Shown piece by piece: positions 18,082-26,077 of a stretch of 64,000 nucleotides of DNA (within the stretch, counting starts at the first letter, position 1; every line of letters starts with the position of its first letter). The translations under genes were made by a program, and so were the position numbers. This stretch comes from Schinkia azotoformans LMG 9581 (GTDB lineage: Bacteria; Bacillota; Bacilli; Bacillales; Bacillaceae_J), in NCBI RefSeq assembly GCF_000307855.1, contig NZ_AJLR01000146.1:186001-250000 (forward strand). The letters are read 5' to 3'. The notes under the pieces were generated by a model, which did no database searches, had not been told where the DNA came from, and saw nothing but the letters and a program-made list of their open reading frames with translations.

Positions 18082-19464
18082 ATGAACAAACTATCTATCC
18101 GGTTAGGATTGTTGTTTTTTATTTTTATATTGTTAATTGAAACGATGCTTTTCTTCTTTTTATACCAAGGGATTATAAGTGAAAGAATTCAAAGTGAAAC
18201 AGGAAATCTGCTTGCTAGGGGAACAACTCATCGGAATGTGTTGGAAAAGAACTTTCAAGAATCGACAATAGAGCATGTGGCATTAATGGAAACGGAAGCT
18301 GCAACAGATGTTGTTATTACCGATGAAAATAATAAAGTTATTAAATCGTCCAATGAAATAACAGACGGAATGCAAGAACTGATAAATAATAGTAAAGCAC
18401 ATCATTTTACACATCATGGAGAATTATTAGAAGACAGATGGAAAACGGAAAAATATATGGCGACTGTCAGCCCGATTGTTGTAAATAAAAAGGTTGTTGG
18501 ATTTGTATTTATGTTCCTAGAGACTGTGCCTATCCGCAATATGATCCACCAATTAACCAATCAATTTATATTAGTTGGTGTGATTTCAATATTTATAACT
18601 TTGATTACAATCTTCCTTTTATCCAAATTTATTGTTTCTCCATTACTTGAGATGAAAAGGGTAACAGAGCAAATTAGTCAGGGAAATCATGAAAATGAGT
18701 TAAATACAAAACGTGATGATGAATTGGGAGATCTAGCCCGTTCGATTCAATTGCTATCCGATAATCTTGAGCGTCTTAAAAAAGATCGAAATGAATTTTT
18801 ATCAAGTATTTCCCATGACCTTAAAACACCGTTAACCTATTTAAAGGGTTATGCAGATATTGCAAAAAGACCGAATCTTACAAATGAACAACGGAACGAA
18901 TATCTAGCCATTATCAAAGAAGAAGCCGAAAATGTCGTTGCCTTAATAAATGATTTATTTGAGCTGGCAAAGATGGATGAAAATCAATTTACTATTCATA
19001 GACGATCAGTCATGTTGAATGACTTTTTAGAAAAAATTAGCCAGAAATTCCAGCCCGCTTTTAACGAGGCCAATATTATATTGCAAATTAAGTGTGCAGC
19101 CAATATTCGTGTATCAATAGATGCGGAACGGTTTAGACAAGTTATAAGTAACCTGTTGGATAATGCTTTAAAGTATTCACCAGCTAATACTACCGTAACA
19201 GTTGAAGTCAATCAAAATAAAAATGGAACGACCATTACTGTTTCTGACGAGGGAGAAGGGATTTCTGAAAAAGATCTTCCTAATATTTGGGATCGACTGT
19301 ATAGAGTAGAGAAATCTAGATCTCGTTCAACCGGAGGAAGCGGACTAGGGCTTGCAATTGTGAAAAAAATTATTGAAGGCCATGGTGGTGAAATTTCAGT
19401 AAGAAGTAAAGTTAACGTAGGTACAACCTTTACTATTCATTTAAAGGACGGTGGTGCAAATTGA
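18082..19464 (+). CDS. Sensor histidine kinase of the copper island
   Basis: 460 residues from the ATG at 18082 (AAGGAG before it; a longer in-frame start inside the previous gene is unlikely). Membrane segment, extracellular sensing region of ~140 residues with several His (KAHHFTHHGE), second membrane segment, HAMP domain, His 245 in SHDLKTPLTYLKGY, and a full ATPase domain ending in GGSGLGLAIVKKII. It probably senses a metal or envelope stress outside the cell and phosphorylates the next gene's product. Confidence 0.9.
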   Translation: MNKLSIRLGLLFFIFILLIETMLFFFLYQGIISERIQSETGNLLARGTTHRNVLEKNFQESTIEHVALMETEAATDVVITDENNKVIKSSNEITDGMQELINNSKAHHFTHHGELLEDRWKTEKYMATVSPIVVNKKVVGFVFMFLETVPIRNMIHQLTNQFILVGVISIFITLITIFLLSKFIVSPLLEMKRVTEQISQGNHENELNTKRDDELGDLARSIQLLSDNLERLKKDRNEFLSSISHDLKTPLTYLKGYADIAKRPNLTNEQRNEYLAIIKEEAENVVALINDLFELAKMDENQFTIHRRSVMLNDFLEKISQKFQPAFNEANIILQIKCAANIRVSIDAERFRQVISNLLDNALKYSPANTTVTVEVNQNKNGTTITVSDEGEGISEKDLPNIWDRLYRVEKSRSRSTGGSGLGLAIVKKIIEGHGGEISVRSKVNVGTTFTIHLKDGGAN

Positions 19465-20126
19465 AAAGATTATTAGTAGTAGATGATGAAGTCAGGATGT
19501 TGCAATTATTAAAACTGTATTTAGAGCCGCATGGCTTTGAATGTATTACGAAGACAAGTGGATATGAAGCAATTAATTTCCTAGTGGATCATGAGGTCGA
19601 TTTAGTTTTACTTGATATTATGATGCCAGAAATTGATGGTTGGGCAACTGCTAAATTAATTCGAGGTTTTTCAAATGTCCCGATTATCATGTTGACAGCA
19701 AGGGATCAAAGTTCCGATATGGTAAAAGGACTTGGAATTGGGGCCGATGATTATATAACGAAGCCGTTTGAGGAAGAGATACTATTAGCACGCATTCATG
19801 CATTACTAAGAAGAGTTAGTCCGCCAAGCAAGATAGAAGAAAACGGCTTGATTTGGGATGAGGGCAGTCATGAACTAACATATAATGATGAAGCTATCAA
19901 TCTAACACCGAAAGAGTTTGAGATGATTGGTCTATTAATACATAATAAGAAAACGGTTTTTAGTCGCGAAAAGCTGATAGAAAGTATATGGGGATTAGAA
20001 TCGAATACTGAAGGAAGAACGGTGGATTCCCATATTCGAAATATCCGTGATAAATGTAGAAAAGCTGGATTTCCGATTGAGGATCATTTAAAAACAGTAT
20101 GGGGTCTAGGATATAAATGGGAATAA
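19461..20126 (+). CDS. OmpR/PhoB-family response regulator
   Basis: 221 residues; TTG start overlaps the kinase stop by four bases (TTGA). Receiver domain with Asp 8, Asp 9, phosphorylation site Asp 52 (LLDIMMPE) and Lys in ITKPF; winged-helix DNA-binding domain at residues ~125-220 ending TVWGLGYKWE. With the upstream kinase it forms a CusRS-like pair. The direct repeats at 16886 and 20158 are candidate targets. Confidence 0.92.
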   Translation: MKRLLVVDDEVRMLQLLKLYLEPHGFECITKTSGYEAINFLVDHEVDLVLLDIMMPEIDGWATAKLIRGFSNVPIIMLTARDQSSDMVKGLGIGADDYITKPFEEEILLARIHALLRRVSPPSKIEENGLIWDEGSHELTYNDEAINLTPKEFEMIGLLIHNKKTVFSREKLIESIWGLESNTEGRTVDSHIRNIRDKCRKAGFPIEDHLKTVWGLGYKWE

Positions 20127-20157
20127 GTTAGAAATTTTGTCACAATAAATAATAGTA

Positions 20158-20174
20158 TCTGCAAAGTTTCTGCA
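20158..20174 (+). promoter_or_regulatory. Candidate response-regulator box of the cueP-like gene
   Basis: Direct repeats TCTGCA (20158-20163) and TCTGCA (20169-20174), 11 bases apart, within AAAGTTTCTGCA identical to 16891-16902. Located 51 bases before the cueP-like start. Confidence 0.55.
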
Positions 20175-20224
20175 CATAAAAAAGGTACTATATAGGTAAA
20201 TAACAAAAAGGAGTTTTAATAGAT

Positions 20225-20776
20225 ATGAAAAGAAAAGCATTTGCTGCAATTTTACTGTCGACACTAGTAATCTCAGCATGTAGCTCAAATCAAGAACCAT
20301 CACCTAGTACTGTCCAAAATAGTGCGACGCAGGAAAACGAAGTACAAAATATTAAGGAATTGGTACATGATTATAGTGTGGGTAATATTCCAGATCAATC
20401 TGCATCAATCACTTCTCATCAACTTATTGTAAGGAACAGCGACAAAAGTGAGTTAACATATGAATTACCAGAAGATGAATTTTTTGTTTCCATCGCTCCA
20501 TACTTCGATCAGACCCATCCTTGAAGCAACCATAGCTTGACAGGTTGTCAAGGTGAATTGGTAGATAAAGAGTTTGCTGTATATATTGAAGATGAAGAAG
20601 GCAACGTGATCCTTGATCAGACAATGAAATCCCAAGCCAACGGATTCATGGATTTCTGGTTACCACGTGACAAAACGTATCAAGTAAAAATTGAGTACGA
20701 TGGGAAAATAGCGGAATCGGAGATTTCAACGTTTGAAGGAGACAATACTTGTATTACAACAATGCAGTTGACTTAG
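20225..20776 (+). CDS. CueP-like copper lipoprotein with in-frame TGA (possible Sec)
   Basis: 183 codons in one frame with a single internal stop, TGA at 20522-20524 (codon 100). Residues 1-19 are a lipoprotein signal (lipobox ISAC, Cys 19). The core matches CueP, the periplasmic Cu-binding protein: ELPEDEFFVSIAPYFDQTHP, TGA, SNHSLTGCQGEL, then NGFMDFWLPRDKTYQV and TCITTMQL. CueP of Salmonella uses Cys 96, 104 and 172; here the TGA and Cys 108 and 176 have exactly the same spacings (8 and 68). So TGA replaces the first copper Cys and everything after it is intact. Either the codon is read as selenocysteine (see the hairpin entry) or this is a fresh nonsense mutation. If translation stopped, a 99-residue fragment lacking the metal site would result. 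RBS AAGGAG. Confidence 0.75.
20529..20562 (+). promoter_or_regulatory. SECIS-like hairpin just after the TGA
   Basis: Perfect 7-bp stem CTTGACA (20536-20542) / TGTCAAG (20546-20552) with the loop GGT (20543-20545). An outer 4-bp stem ACCA (20529-20532) / TGGT (20559-20562) is separated by an internal loop. The loop starts 18 bases after the TGA and has G in its first positions, as bacterial SECIS models require (loop about 16-37 bases from UGA, small loop with an early G). The bulged U of the E. coli fdhF element is not seen. Codons for LTGCQ favour such pairing, so part of it could be coincidence. Confidence 0.5.
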
Positions 20777-20778
20777 CT

Positions 20779-20809
20779 AAAAACAAGCCCTACTCTGGGC
20801 TTGTTTTTG
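20779..20809. terminator. Terminator between cueP-like and LysR genes
   Basis: Stem AAAACAAGCCC / GGGCTTGTTTT with T tail, shared by convergent genes. Confidence 0.85.
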
Positions 20810-20811
20810 TT

Positions 20812-21705
20812 TTAGAGTACTTTCCTGTTTTCATTCAGTTTCTCTTTGATAAATGTAATAAAAGGTTCTGTCTTTACTTCCATTTTTCGTGTGCAAATAT
20901 AGAGACTTTGAATGATCTCGATCCCTTCAACCCATACACGAGCGATCTTTTTATCTTTAATTTCGTTACTCACACTAAAGGAAGGGGCAAGTGTTGCGCC
21001 ATAACCAGCTTCAACAGCTTTAATAGATTCATGAAGCCCTTGTAATTGGATTCCAATAGGCGGTAGAGAACAATTGTTAGAATAAAAAATAGCTTCAAGT
21101 AAGTCACGTGTTGAGCTTCCTCTTTCACGAAAAATAATCTGTTCACTTGATAAGTCTCCTAATTTTATCATTTTATTTGCCAAATGATGATCAGGATGGA
21201 CGATGAACCAAAAAGGAATGGTCATTAATTCATCGAATAGTAGGTCTTCGTGTCCTGCGTTGCTTCTAACAACAAAACCAATATCTGATTCGTAATTTAG
21301 AACTTGTTTTTCTACATTCGCTACATTTCCAAGTGCAACATTAATAAAAATATGGGGATGTAGCAGTTTGTATTGTGCCAGCAAAGGAGGTAAAACATAG
21401 TTGATTGGGATGTAGGAGGAAGAAATATTCAATTGGATATTTCTTTCTTTAAAATCACTAATTTTGTTCTCGATATTTTGTTCTAATCGAAATAATCTTT
21501 GGCCCTGTTCATATATAAATTCACCAGCTAATGTTAATTGGATTCCCCTTCCTCTTCCCTCGATCAGTTTTAAATTTAATTCTTTTTCCAAATTGCGAAT
21601 CTGGATCGTTACAGCCGGTTGGCTGATTAAAAGTTCGTTTGCTGCTAGAGTGATACTTTTATGTTTTGCTACGATTATAAAAATTTTAAGTGCATGTAAA
21701 TTCAT
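20812..21705 (-). CDS. LysR-family transcriptional regulator
   Basis: 297 residues, the standard length. N-terminal helix-turn-helix MNLHALKIFIIVAKHKSITLAANELLISQPAVTIQIRNLEKEL, then a two-lobe ligand domain. Overall it resembles the CysL/CbbR branch. It is divergent from a TauE/SafE-type exporter 99 bases away, so it most likely controls that gene in response to a sulfur compound; the effector is unknown. The intergenic A/T-rich dyads are candidate T-N11-A boxes. Confidence 0.85.
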   Translation of the reverse strand: MNLHALKIFIIVAKHKSITLAANELLISQPAVTIQIRNLEKELNLKLIEGRGRGIQLTLAGEFIYEQGQRLFRLEQNIENKISDFKERNIQLNISSSYIPINYVLPPLLAQYKLLHPHIFINVALGNVANVEKQVLNYESDIGFVVRSNAGHEDLLFDELMTIPFWFIVHPDHHLANKMIKLGDLSSEQIIFRERGSSTRDLLEAIFYSNNCSLPPIGIQLQGLHESIKAVEAGYGATLAPSFSVSNEIKDKKIARVWVEGIEIIQSLYICTRKMEVKTEPFITFIKEKLNENRKVL

Positions 21706-21804
21706 GTTATACCCCTTATATAAAAATTATTTATGAAAAATAGAAAAATATATATTTGTTTTATCAATAGTATACAGCTAATTTAGAAATAGGGGGGAGT
21801 TTAG

Positions 21805-22569
21805 GTGAGTGAATTAATCTTTTCTTTATTTTCGTTTGAGGCTGTCACATTATTCGGTATAGGTGTCGTTGCATCAATGGTAGGGGCTTTGTTTGGGGCT
21901 GCGGGTCTTGTAACCCTTCCAGCCATGCTCTTGGTTGGCATACCAATCCATACGAGTGTAGCTGTCAATAAGTTTGCAACAGGACTATCTGCGTTTACGA
22001 ATGTGATGACCTTTTTTGTAAAAAAAGAAATATCATTTAAAAAGACAATTGGTATCATCATCATTGCTATTTGCGGTGGTATTTTTGGAGCTTTTTTAGC
22101 CACACTACTATCGGAAAACGTAATGAATATAGTGGCATGCTTTTTATTGGTTATAGCTCTAATAACCGTTTTATTAAGTAGAAAATATATTAATAATTTA
22201 GTAAAACAAGATAAGGAACAAAAAATCAATCGGATTATTCCATTTATTATAAGTATTTATGATGGAGGGTTTGGACCTGGGTCGGCTTCAATGAGTATTA
22301 CATATTATTTAAAAAAGCAATTCAGTTATTATAAAGCCGTTGAATTTTCTAGAATTGTAATATTCTCCAGTTGCTTTGGAGCTTTTTGGTGGTATTTTTT
22401 TCAAGGGATCGTAGATTGGGCAGTTGCCATTCCAATAGCAATTGGTTCAATCGTCGGTTCCCATATTGGGATCAAACTAATTCCAAAGATTCAAATGAAA
22501 TGGGTTCAAATTGCATTGCCCCTAATATTTATTGTACTAATTGCGCAAGTTATTTCGAATCTATCCTAA
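21805..22569 (+). CDS. TauE/SafE-family sulfur-anion exporter, copy 1
   Basis: 254 residues, GTG start after AGGGGGGAG. About eight membrane segments with the family motif GALFGAAGLVTLPAMLLVGIP near the N-terminus and GGFGPGSASMS at the start of the second half. Family members export sulfite, sulfoacetate or related anions. Divergent from the LysR regulator and next to the sulfide-oxidation genes. Confidence 0.82.
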   Translation: MSELIFSLFSFEAVTLFGIGVVASMVGALFGAAGLVTLPAMLLVGIPIHTSVAVNKFATGLSAFTNVMTFFVKKEISFKKTIGIIIIAICGGIFGAFLATLLSENVMNIVACFLLVIALITVLLSRKYINNLVKQDKEQKINRIIPFIISIYDGGFGPGSASMSITYYLKKQFSYYKAVEFSRIVIFSSCFGAFWWYFFQGIVDWAVAIPIAIGSIVGSHIGIKLIPKIQMKWVQIALPLIFIVLIAQVISNLS

Positions 22570-22623
22570 TTGAACATGCTGGCGAAGGACATTATCTATT
22601 AAATAAGAGATTTTTTTATAAAA

Positions 22624-22664
22624 AAAGTGCTTACATTAGCCAACTTTTCTAATGTAGGCACTTT
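22624..22664. terminator. Bidirectional terminator
   Basis: Stem AAAGTGCTTACATTAG / CTAATGTAGGCACTTT (one mismatch) between the TauE gene and the minus-strand sqr operon. Confidence 0.85.
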
Positions 22665-22676
22665 ATTTATAACTTC

Positions 22677-22820
22677 CTAATGACGTGAATCATGTGGAGG
22701 GAATAAGGCCACTTTTAAGACTTTAAGAGTTAACGATAAAAACCTAAATAGTTGATAAATTTTACATTGCCTTATGAACAATGTTCTTCTTGTCGGTTTC
22801 ATTTCATTAATCAGTTGCAT
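22677..22820 (-). CDS. 47-residue basic protein downstream of sqr
   Basis: Small ORF starting 19 bases after the sqr stop, with ribosome site GGAAG. It begins MQLINEMKPTRRTLFIRQCK and ends ALFPPHDSRH. It is Arg/Lys-rich with an amphipathic/hydrophobic middle (LFRFLSLTLKVLKVAL), suggesting peripheral membrane attachment. One Cys. It looks like a conserved partner of the sulfide:quinone oxidoreductase, but I have no named family for it. The terminator lies immediately after its stop, which supports it being a real last gene. Confidence 0.5.
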   Translation of the reverse strand: MQLINEMKPTRRTLFIRQCKIYQLFRFLSLTLKVLKVALFPPHDSRH

Positions 22821-22839
22821 AAATCATCTTCCTTTCACT

Positions 22840-24261
22840 TTATTCAGGTATCATACTCCAACCTAAGTTTCCTTTCATTTTATATAAGAATGCTGTGTGT
22901 AAAGAACGCTTAATCCATGCGCCAGCAAGTCCCACTTCTAAATCACAAACTTTAAGGTTTCGTCCGTACTCAGGATACTTTTCGTAGTCTGGAGCAACCG
23001 GGTACATTAAGATTGTTGAAGCTGAACCGTTCCATATTGATTTTCCTAAAGAAGCAATACATGCACCTGGCATTTCTGCCATAGATTCATAATGGGATGG
23101 GGCTTTGCCTTCAATCATATCGATGATATTAAAAGCTACTACACGGCCGATAATACCAGCAGCCATCCCCGTACGCGGGGCAGTTGCAGTAATCACTGTT
23201 CCATTTTTCGTTACATGTGGCTTTGAAATGGACCCCGGCGGAGCGAAAGCAATCCCAGCAGCAAATATATTTGGATAAAATGGTGATTGGTATGTGGAAG
23301 GCCAATCAGAAGCTTTCATTTCATTCCATTGCTTACCATAACCGCCATCTACCAACATAAAGCCTCCAGGGTTTGTAAGTTTAGATGTAACATCTTCGCC
23401 ATTTTTATTAATATATTTTATTTTTGTTCCAAGAAATTGAGGGATTAGCATAGCAAAGTCAAATTCTGTTTCCCCCTCTTCGCCCTCGTAGTTTTCCCAA
23501 GTCACTTTTCCTTGTTCTACTTTTTTCACGGCTGTTTGAACTTGAAAATAAATCCCTTGTTCAGCAAAAAGTGATTTGAGGAATGCTTCGGATTTCATGA
23601 CGTACCCATATTTTTGCGCATGGATACCACCAACACCTAAATCTCCTAATGCTGGTTCATTTGAAATCCACATAATTTTGGCCTTGTCTCTAAGTCTTCT
23701 TTTAACAAGATCGCTATGAATATTTGTTATATATTCTAATGCAGCCCCTTGGCATGTAGCTTGTCCGTGCCCAGTACCGATTAGAATGTTTACATGTTCA
23801 CCTTTTTTCATTCGTTCAACCTTGTCTAAATAAGCATCTCTTGCCATTTTGGCATGATGAATATTACAGATAGAATGGGAATAACCATTGTCCGGTCCTA
23901 AGCCTTCAGTTCCTTCAAAGTTTAAGTGTGGTCCTGTTGCGTTGATTAAATAATCATAATTTACTGTTTGCTTTGTCCCATCTTTTGACTCAGTAACCAC
24001 GTATTGTTCATCGGGATGAATTTCTCTCGCCCAGGCTTGAATGAATTTTATTCCTTTCTTTTTTAATATAGGAGCTAGTTCAAACATTGTTTTTTCCGGC
24101 TGCATTTGGCCAACTCCAACCCATACTAAGGAGGGTATATATGTGAATCTAGGCCATGGATTGATTACGGTTACTTGATGATCCTTGGTTAATTTTTTTC
24201 TTAAATACAATGCCGCTGTTTGTCCAGCAAAACCTGCTCCCAAAATGACAACGTTCGCCAT
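22840..24261 (-). CDS. sqr: Sulfide:quinone oxidoreductase-like flavoprotein
   Basis: 473 residues. FAD-binding motif GAGFAGQTAALYL at residues 8-20, the second nucleotide-related motif GTGHGQATCQGAAL, and C-terminal FAD contact IFAAGIAFAPP. Conserved Cys occur in SHSICNIHHAK, QATCQGAA and PGACIASLGKS. Family enzymes oxidise sulfide to persulfide or polysulfide and pass electrons to the quinone pool at the membrane. It is longer than the ~400-residue Bacillus type II SQR. The CsoR/CstR-type operator is in its promoter and persulfide-handling genes are divergent. Confidence 0.8.
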   Translation of the reverse strand: MANVVILGAGFAGQTAALYLRKKLTKDHQVTVINPWPRFTYIPSLVWVGVGQMQPEKTMFELAPILKKKGIKFIQAWAREIHPDEQYVVTESKDGTKQTVNYDYLINATGPHLNFEGTEGLGPDNGYSHSICNIHHAKMARDAYLDKVERMKKGEHVNILIGTGHGQATCQGAALEYITNIHSDLVKRRLRDKAKIMWISNEPALGDLGVGGIHAQKYGYVMKSEAFLKSLFAEQGIYFQVQTAVKKVEQGKVTWENYEGEEGETEFDFAMLIPQFLGTKIKYINKNGEDVTSKLTNPGGFMLVDGGYGKQWNEMKASDWPSTYQSPFYPNIFAAGIAFAPPGSISKPHVTKNGTVITATAPRTGMAAGIIGRVVAFNIIDMIEGKAPSHYESMAEMPGACIASLGKSIWNGSASTILMYPVAPDYEKYPEYGRNLKVCDLEVGLAGAWIKRSLHTAFLYKMKGNLGWSMIPE

Positions 24262-24305
24262 TTTTATCCCCCTTTACATACCTGCTAGTGTATTTTATAA
24301 TATTA

Positions 24306-24323
24306 TATACCTAACAGGGTATA
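24306..24323 (-). promoter_or_regulatory. CstR/CsoR-type operator of sqr
   Basis: TATACC-TAACAG-GGTATA at 24306-24323, overlapping a minus-strand TATAAT-like element (read TATATAATATTATAA). The ATACC-N-GGTAT form is the persulfide-sensor CstR/CsoR type. Confidence 0.65.
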
Positions 24324-24542
24324 AATGGAATAGAAATTATAGATAAATTAAGAAAAATTTTAAAACTTCATCCATTTAAAAATCCTTCCTAAAAAAAGGG
24401 TAGAATAATGGTTATTCTCTGCTTATAATGTAACGATTAAGTATGATTAAACTACCAGGAAACTTTTAATATTCAGATAACAAATCGAATATTGACCATC
24501 CCAAAACATTGTTATTTTTATTATATTTTTTATATAGATATG
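24324..24542. other. Spacer between sqr and rhodanese genes
   Basis: The divergent intergenic region (24262-24665) is A/T-rich. Apart from the two operators listed I see no ORF, RNA structure or further conserved element in it. Confidence 0.5.
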
Positions 24543-24571
24543 TTGACTAAATACCGTATAGGGTATAAAAT
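24543..24571 (+). promoter_or_regulatory. Promoter and CstR/CsoR-type operator of sulfur operon
   Basis: TTGACT (24543-24548), 17-base spacer, TAAAAT (24566-24571). The inverted repeat ATACCGTATAGGGTAT (24551-24566) fills the spacer, ideal for repression. Confidence 0.72.
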
Positions 24572-24665
24572 GAATATTGTTAGGAATATTAATCGCAGTA
24601 ATGAGGTTTTAAAGTTTTGTATTAAAAAAGGTAATCACAATTAGACTAATTGGAGGCTCAAAACG

Positions 24666-24962
24666 ATGAATGTGATAACTGCTAAACAAGTAGAAGAACT
24701 AATTAAAGAGGGAAAAACTCTAAATCTAATTGATGTTCGCGAAGCTGATGAAGTGGAAGCTGGGAAAATTCCTGGTGCAGTAAATATACCCTTAGGGTTA
24801 ATCGAGTTTCGCATGAATGAGTTAGATAAAACAAAAGACTATATTATCGTGTGCCGATCTGGTGCTCGAAGTGGTCGTGCAACACAATTTCTTGAAAGCT
24901 ATGGGTTTAAGGTGAAAAACATGACCAGTGGAATGCTCGCTTGGGAAGGCTCTGTAGAATAA
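24666..24962 (+). CDS. Single-domain rhodanese
   Basis: 98 residues, one rhodanese domain with the active-site loop VCRSGARSGRA (Cys 63) and the LIDVREADEVEAGKIPGAVNIPL start. It transfers sulfane sulfur from persulfides to acceptors such as cyanide, sulfite or thiols. First gene of the operon after the operator at 24551. Confidence 0.9.
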   Translation: MNVITAKQVEELIKEGKTLNLIDVREADEVEAGKIPGAVNIPLGLIEFRMNELDKTKDYIIVCRSGARSGRATQFLESYGFKVKNMTSGMLAWEGSVE

Positions 24963-25034
24963 TTTTTTTACAGTTATAAATACCTATACCTGTAAGTATA
25001 TATTAATAGTGATATCACCACATGGAGGTTTGTA

Positions 25035-25610
25035 ATGAATAGTATAAAAGCAAATGTAGTAGTGGATGCAAAAGGATTATCATGTCCAATGCCAATTGTA
25101 AAAACAAAAAAAGCAATGAATGATCTTGAGGCTGGTCTTGTGTTAGAAATCCAAGCGACTGATAAAGGCTCAAAAGCCGATATTAAAGCTTGGTCTGAGA
25201 GCACCGGCCACCAATATTTAGGTACAGTCGAAGAAGAAAATGTATTGAAGCATTATATTCGGAAATCTTCGAATGACGATATGCTCGAAAAAAATCATCC
25301 AAACGTTATTAATAATGATGAACTTGAAATCAAATTAAAAGACAATGACAAAATTGTTGTTCTTGATGTAAGAGAAACAGCAGAGTTCGCTTTTAACCAT
25401 ATTCCTGAGGCTATTTCAATTCCGTTAGGTGATCTTGAGGGTCGCATGGGAGAACTAAATAAAGATAATGAGATTTATGTCATTTGCCGTACAGGAAACC
25501 GCAGTGACTTAGCTGCTCAGAAGCTTGATGAAAATGGATTTAGTAAAGTTTTTAATGTCGTTCCAGGAATGAGTCAGTGGACTGGTAAAACGACAGGATT
25601 AAATAAATAA
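25035..25610 (+). CDS. TusA-rhodanese fusion protein
   Basis: 191 residues. Residues ~5-75 are a TusA/SirA domain with the sulfur-carrier motif LSCPMPIVKTKKAM (Cys 17); residues ~95-188 are a rhodanese with active loop VICRTGNRSD. The fusion would receive and relay persulfide sulfur within one protein. Related fusions occur in the cst operon of Staphylococcus (CstA: rhodanese, TusA and a third rhodanese-like part). Lies between the single rhodanese and the DsrE-like gene. Confidence 0.9.
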   Translation: MNSIKANVVVDAKGLSCPMPIVKTKKAMNDLEAGLVLEIQATDKGSKADIKAWSESTGHQYLGTVEEENVLKHYIRKSSNDDMLEKNHPNVINNDELEIKLKDNDKIVVLDVRETAEFAFNHIPEAISIPLGDLEGRMGELNKDNEIYVICRTGNRSDLAAQKLDENGFSKVFNVVPGMSQWTGKTTGLNK

Positions 25611-25635
25611 CTATACAATTTAGGAGGAATTTAAA

Positions 25636-26031
25636 ATGACTAAAAAGGTAGCAATTATTGCAAGTAATGGTGGAGTATTTGATGCATATAAGGTATTTAA
25701 TATCGCAACAGCAGCAGCAGCAACAGATATGGAAGTAGCGATTTTCTTTACGTTCGAAGGATTAAATTTAATTCATAAGGAAGCATACAAACAACTTCCG
25801 ATGCCTGAGGGAAAAGAACATTTTGCAGAAGGATTTGCAAAAGCTAACGTACCGGCCATTCCAGAATTAGTAGAGATGGCGCAGGAAATGGGCGTAAGAT
25901 TTATCGGTTGCCAAATGACGATTGATGTAATGGGTCTAGAGAAAGAAGCCTTTGTTGATGGCATTGATATTGGTGGGGCGGTAACATTTTTAGAGTATGC
26001 AAAAGATGCAGATATTACGTTGACGTTCTAA
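25636..26031 (+). CDS. DsrE/F-like sulfur-carrier protein
   Basis: 131 residues, Rossmann-like DsrE/DsrF fold with conserved Cys in RFIGCQMTIDVMG (residue ~96). It is annotated in relatives as DsrE/DsrF/DrsH-like or peroxiredoxin-like. Probably accepts persulfide sulfur from TusA or rhodanese partners. Preceded by AGGAGG and followed closely by the MBL gene. Confidence 0.85.
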   Translation: MTKKVAIIASNGGVFDAYKVFNIATAAAATDMEVAIFFTFEGLNLIHKEAYKQLPMPEGKEHFAEGFAKANVPAIPELVEMAQEMGVRFIGCQMTIDVMGLEKEAFVDGIDIGGAVTFLEYAKDADITLTF

Positions 26032-26077
26032 ATCAACAAATTTTTTTACAAACAATAATACCTTTGGGGGTAAGTTG

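Noticed and set aside
20537-20776. Separate 79-residue gene starting at TTG 20537
   Set aside because: It is in the same frame as the upstream CueP-like ORF, lacks a ribosome site and starts inside the conserved HSLTGC motif. It is the second part of one gene.
22371-22652. 93-residue ORF overlapping the TauE gene end
   Set aside because: Out-of-frame shadow; includes the terminator.
24666-26031. Sec instead of Cys in the TusA, DsrE or rhodanese proteins
   Set aside because: All key positions are encoded by TGC or TGT; no internal TGA is seen.
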